A stretch of 6,635 nucleotides of DNA from Alphaproteobacteria bacterium (GTDB lineage: Bacteria > Pseudomonadota > Alphaproteobacteria > Rs-D84): positions 1 to 6,635 of the forward strand of contig WRIM01000030.1 of assembly GCA_009782725.1 (NCBI GenBank). Reading direction: 5' to 3'. The notes below the pieces were generated by a model, which was not told the DNA's origin, made no database searches, and saw only the letters and a program-made list of their open reading frames with translations. Positions 3,736 through 6,635 of the stretch are shown piece by piece. Within the stretch, counting starts at the first letter, position 1. Each line of letters begins with the position of its first letter. Both the position numbers and the translations under genes were made by a program.

Positions 3736-5361
3736 ATGTTCGAAGTCGGCAATGATATTTTGCGTAGAGTCAATGCGGGAAGCGCGTCTGTGGCGCGCGG
3801 GCGGCTTCGCTTTATACATACCGTTTTCGTGATTTTATTCGTTGTGTTTATTGGGCGTACTTTGTGGCTGGGGGTTCAGGTTTCAAAACCCGTGCGCGTG
3901 GGACACGGCGCGGCCGGTTCTTGGGTTGCTTCTCGCGCCGATATAGTCGACCGCAACGGCGAGATATTGGCGAAAAATACCGTGTCCGGCCATATAGTGC
4001 TTCGCCCGCCCCAGGTTAAAGACGCGGACAAAGTCGCCGTATTTATACATAACATAGTGCCCGAACGCTCAATCCCAGGCGTGCTTGCCGACATCGAATC
4101 AGGCAAGAAATTCGTATATATAAAAAAATTGGCATCGGATTCTCAGCGCGAGGAAGTAAAACGCGGGCGCATTCCGGGCGTGTCCGTTGAAGAAACCGAA
4201 TGGCGCCGCTATCCAAAGCGGAGATTATTCGCGCATATTGTCGGATTCGTCGGCAATGATATGAACGGGTTAGAAGGCGCGGAATTAACCAACGACAAAT
4301 ATCTGCGCGAAAACCGCGATCCGTTGGTGCTAAGCGTCGATTCGCGGATTCAATCCGTGTTTTACCAAGAGCTGATGAGCGCGAAACAAAAATACAATGC
4401 ACGGGCCGCCATGGGAATGCTTATGAACGCGCGCACGGGCGAGATGTTGGCAATGGTGTCATTGCCCGACTTTGACCCGGAAAACCCAAACATCGACCCG
4501 ACCGCAAACCGCATGTTTTACCCAATTCGCGGCGTTTACGAAATGGGAAGTATCTTTAAAATATTCAATACGACTATCGCGGTGGAATCCGGCATGCCAT
4601 GGACGCGCGAATATCCGATTTCAAAACCTTATAATATCTTGAATAAAAACGGGCGCGTGTCGGCGACTATCCGAGACCATTCGTCATTCCGTCCGCCGCG
4701 GCCGAATTTATCCGTTGCGGAAATATTGCTTCATTCTTGCAACGTCGGGTCTGTTCAAATTGCGCTGGACTTACCCAATAACGCCCAGCCGGATTTTTTC
4801 GCGCGCATAAATATGGATTCTCCGATAGAATTGGATTTTGGAAAATTGGCGCGCCCGCTTATGCCGCAAAAATGGGGCCCGGTTGAAAAAGCGACGGTGT
4901 CGTTCGGGCATGGAATATCGGTGACGCCCATGCATTTGCTGCTCGGTGTGAACGCAATGGTAAACGGCGGAATTTTCGTATGGCCGACAATATATAGAAA
5001 AGGCGAGGGCGGAATAAGAGGAGAACGCGTGATATCAAACGATGTATCGACGCGCCTTCGTGAAGTTATGTTTAAAATCGCCGAAGAGACATCCGGACGC
5101 AAAGCAAGAATCGCCGGAATAAACATAGGCGGCAAAACGGCGACCGCCGAAAAGCGCGTGAACGGCGTGATAGACAAGCGCAAGAATTTAACGGCGTTCG
5201 TCGCAACATTCCCGGTCGAGGCGCCGGTTTATACAATGCTTGTAGTATTGGACGAACCACAGGGCACGGTTGAAACGTACGGACTTCGCACCGCGGCGTG
5301 GAATGCGGTGCCGACGACCGGCGCGATTCTGGATTCAATTTTACCAATGCTTTTCAAGTGA
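3736..5361 (+). CDS. ftsI: Septal peptidoglycan transpeptidase FtsI (PBP3)
   Basis: A 541-residue class B penicillin-binding protein that crosslinks septal peptidoglycan with FtsW and FtsL. It has a cytoplasmic N-terminus, one membrane span (about 27-46), a pedestal domain starting at SRADIVDRNGEILA (66-79) and running through GLEGAELTND (178-187), and a transpeptidase domain from about 223. Catalytic boxes are S272-I-F-K275 (nucleophile and base) and S334-C-N336. The third box reads G466-K467-T468-A469-T470-A471-E472-K473, so the usual glycine of KTG is alanine. The conserved SFGHGISVTPMHLL segment (389-402) is intact. The start lies 1 nt past the ftsL stop, so the two should be co-expressed. 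The gene is followed by a non-coding spacer, not by murE as in the common division cluster. Confidence 0.94.
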   Translation: MFEVGNDILRRVNAGSASVARGRLRFIHTVFVILFVVFIGRTLWLGVQVSKPVRVGHGAAGSWVASRADIVDRNGEILAKNTVSGHIVLRPPQVKDADKVAVFIHNIVPERSIPGVLADIESGKKFVYIKKLASDSQREEVKRGRIPGVSVEETEWRRYPKRRLFAHIVGFVGNDMNGLEGAELTNDKYLRENRDPLVLSVDSRIQSVFYQELMSAKQKYNARAAMGMLMNARTGEMLAMVSLPDFDPENPNIDPTANRMFYPIRGVYEMGSIFKIFNTTIAVESGMPWTREYPISKPYNILNKNGRVSATIRDHSSFRPPRPNLSVAEILLHSCNVGSVQIALDLPNNAQPDFFARINMDSPIELDFGKLARPLMPQKWGPVEKATVSFGHGISVTPMHLLLGVNAMVNGGIFVWPTIYRKGEGGIRGERVISNDVSTRLREVMFKIAEETSGRKARIAGINIGGKTATAEKRVNGVIDKRKNLTAFVATFPVEAPVYTMLVVLDEPQGTVETYGLRTAAWNAVPTTGAILDSILPMLFK

Positions 5362-5390
5362 CATAACTAATTACCTCGTCCGAAATCGCA

Positions 5391-5452
5391 TTTGGTGTGT
5401 TTCCGGGGGCTCATGTATGTTCAATACACTACGCCCCCGGAAACACACCAAA
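5391..5452. repeat. Perfect 20-bp inverted repeat (long hairpin) after ftsI
   Basis: Bases 5391-5410 (starting TTTGGTGTG, ending CCGGGGGC) are the exact reverse complement of 5433-5452. The 22-nt loop holds a second small inverted repeat, TGTAT-GTTCA-ATACA (5414-5428). The stem has no mismatch and no U-tract on either side, so it is not a standard intrinsic terminator. It lies 29 nt past the ftsI stop. A mobile palindromic element, a 3'-end mRNA stabiliser of REP type, or a protein-binding cruciform are all possible; none is proven. Confidence 0.85.
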
Positions 5453-5487
5453 GCCGACCTAACGAATGAAAAATATCTGATTTTTTT

Positions 5488-5509
5488 ATCGCTGTGCGAT
5501 GTCGTTTTT
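5488..5509 (+). terminator. Weak terminator candidate for ftsL-ftsI
   Basis: ATCGC-TGT-GCGAT (5488-5500) forms a 5-bp stem followed after GTCG by five T (5505-5509). It is preceded by AAAAAT-ATCTG-ATTTTT (5469-5485), another small AT stem. The four-base gap before the T-run and the short stem make this weak. The long hairpin upstream may be the true 3' boundary. Confidence 0.3.
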
Positions 5510-5542
5510 AAATAGTTACACAATTTTGAAAAAATAATTAAT

Positions 5543-5571
5543 TTGCTACTGCTATTTTTTTGCGCTAGAAT
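5543..5571 (+). promoter_or_regulatory. Candidate recJ promoter
   Basis: TTGCTA (5543-5548) and TAGAAT (5566-5571) are spaced by exactly 17 nt. The -10 differs from TATAAT at one base and the -35 matches four of six. Transcription would begin near 5578, upstream of all candidate recJ start codons. It lies in the most AT-rich part of the spacer, which otherwise shows no gene. Confidence 0.5.
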
Positions 5572-5632
5572 TCTATACGATAAAAAAGAGAAGAAATTGA
5601 GAACGATTACGACATGCTCCCTTATGGGGAAA

Positions 5633-6635
5633 ATGTGGGTCGCAGCCGCAGAGAATAAAGAAGAGAAAAGCAAAGAATGTGAAAATGACATTGTGATGAA
5701 TGTTCTTGGCTCTCGCGGGATTACCGACCCAGAAGATATTCATAAATTCTTAAATCCGTCTATCCGGGACCAGATGCCGGACCCGTTCGTATTAAAAGAT
5801 ATGGATGCCGCAACGCGCATTATGGCGGACGCCATTGTCGCCGGGCGCCGAATTGCAATATTCGGCGATTATGACGTCGACGGGATTACATCCACCGCCA
5901 TTGTCGCAAAATATCTGCGCGAAGTCGGCCGCGATCCGCTTTGGCATTTGCCAAGTCGAGAGGTCGAGGGATACGGACTGAACACCGCGGCAATCGAAGA
6001 ATTCGCCGCCGAGGGCGCGGAATTGCTTATTTCCGTCGATTGCGGGATAAGCGGCGTCAAAGAAGTCGCGCGCGCGCATGAGTTGGGCCTTACCGTCATC
6101 ATCACCGATCATCACAGTCCGGACAAAGAATTGCCCGCGGCCGACGCGATTGTAAATCCAAAGCAAAGCGATGATACGTCCGGCTTGTCATATCTTGCAG
6201 GCGTCGGCGTCGCGTATTTATTCTTGGTCGCATTGAATCGTGAGCTTCGCGCGCGCGGATTTTTTTCAAATGACGTGGCCGAACCAAAGCTTATCGATTA
6301 TATGGATTTGGTTGCGCTTGGGACTATTTGCGACACAATGCCTTTGGTCGGACTTAATCGCGCGTTTGTCGTGACGGGTTTGAAAGTCTTGGACGGGCGG
6401 CACAGCTTGGGTCTAAAGACATTAATGGATGTCGCCGGCGCAAAGCGAGCATCCGTATATGTCGCCGGATTCGTAATCGGGCCGCGTTTGAACGCGGCGG
6501 GGCGACTGGACTCTGCAAATCCCGCTTTGGAGCTTTTATTGACAGACAATCCCGGCACTGCCGGATTCTTGGCGCATCAATTGGACGATATGAATAAAGA
6601 GCGCAAGGATATAGAACACGGCATATTAATGCGCG
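5633..6635 (+). CDS. recJ: Single-strand DNA exonuclease RecJ, 3' end outside window
   Basis: RecJ degrades single-stranded DNA 5' to 3' in RecF-pathway recombination, mismatch repair and base-excision repair. About 334 residues are visible, covering the DHH phosphoesterase core. Motifs are FGDYDVDGITSTAI (77-90), the metal-binding D136 in SVDCG, DHH at 159-161 in IITDHHSP, VNPK (174-177), LAGVGVAYLFLVAL (188-201), ALGTICDTMPL (228-238) and the start of DHHA1 with IGPRLNAAGRLDSA (282-295). The sequence is still open at the window end; a full RecJ has roughly 570-600 residues. Start choice is uncertain: ATG 5633 has GGGG three bases upstream, like the GGGG-type sites of trxA and sufS, and gives MWVAAAEN. 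ATG 5624 and TTG 5597 (with AAGAGAAG upstream) are in frame alternatives. No frameshift is seen. Confidence 0.95.
   Translation, partial: MWVAAAENKEEKSKECENDIVMNVLGSRGITDPEDIHKFLNPSIRDQMPDPFVLKDMDAATRIMADAIVAGRRIAIFGDYDVDGITSTAIVAKYLREVGRDPLWHLPSREVEGYGLNTAAIEEFAAEGAELLISVDCGISGVKEVARAHELGLTVIITDHHSPDKELPAADAIVNPKQSDDTSGLSYLAGVGVAYLFLVALNRELRARGFFSNDVAEPKLIDYMDLVALGTICDTMPLVGLNRAFVVTGLKVLDGRHSLGLKTLMDVAGAKRASVYVAGFVIGPRLNAAGRLDSANPALELLLTDNPGTAGFLAHQLDDMNKERKDIEHGILMR

Noticed and set aside
5366..5374. Single ACTAATTAC after ftsI, identical to part of the heptad arm at 3421-3429
   Set aside because: One unit of nine AT-rich bases is too little to call a third heptad element, although it lies at the other edge of the ftsL-ftsI pair.
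5391..5452. The long hairpin as an integron attC site
   Set aside because: The arms are perfectly paired without the extrahelical bases and the R/L core sites of attC, and no integrase or cassette structure is nearby.
5270..5515. Open frame of 81 codons on the plus strand over the ftsI end and spacer
   Set aside because: It overlaps ftsI in another frame and reads straight through the 20-bp hairpin, with no domain or ribosome-binding site.
5614..5658. Fourteen-codon frame (MLPYGENVGRSRRE) overlapping the recJ start as a leader peptide
   Set aside because: No ribosome-binding site, no codon pattern typical of attenuation, and no attenuator fold seen; a short frame like this is expected by chance.
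5371..5691. Open frame of 106 codons on the minus strand across the ftsI-recJ spacer
   Set aside because: It runs through the long hairpin, the candidate recJ promoter and the recJ start, has no recognisable domain, and its composition follows the AT-rich spacer.

Overview
The window looks like a chromosomal piece of an uncultured alphaproteobacterium. The evidence is a DksA without zinc cysteines of the alphaproteobacterial kind, an ftsL-ftsI pair in division-cluster order, a SUF desulfurase operon, and Gram-negative envelope genes. Gene bodies are moderately GC-rich, with AT-rich spacers. The taxon is inferred from gene content only.

Layout: (1) 1-72 is the last 23 residues of a protein with an outer-membrane beta-barrel type C-terminus. 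(2) 101-700 encodes a secreted repeat protein that I cannot assign to a family. Its signal peptide is encoded by one arm of an AT-rich heptanucleotide inverted repeat (71-187). (3) A bidirectional terminator (702-730) separates it from a minus-strand trxA-dksA operon (1482 to 729). (4) A compact spacer (1483-1565) carries two face-to-face promoters, with sufS-sufT-sufE (1566-3384) on the other side, linked by two TAATG stop/start overlaps. (5) A second heptanucleotide inverted repeat (3374-3431) follows, with an extended -10 box in its loop. (6) ftsL-ftsI (3447-5361) comes next, without rsmH upstream or murE downstream. (7) The spacer 5362-5632 holds a perfect 20-bp hairpin, a weak terminator candidate and a promoter. 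(8) recJ runs off the end of the window.

How the genes work together: SufS takes sulfur from cysteine, SufE accepts it as a persulfide, and SufT acts in Fe-S cluster maturation. Thioredoxin and DksA, on the divergent operon, handle thiol redox balance and the stringent/stress response of RNA polymerase. FtsL and FtsI belong to the septal peptidoglycan synthesis complex. RecJ is the 5'-3' single-strand exonuclease of recombination and repair.

The most unusual signal is the pair of heptanucleotide (AATTNNN) inverted repeats. One encodes the hydrophobic core of a signal peptide; the other encloses the likely ftsL-ftsI promoter. Other points worth checking are a KTA in place of the KTG box in FtsI, the long hairpin after ftsI, and the tandem YG-x-YDP repeat protein.
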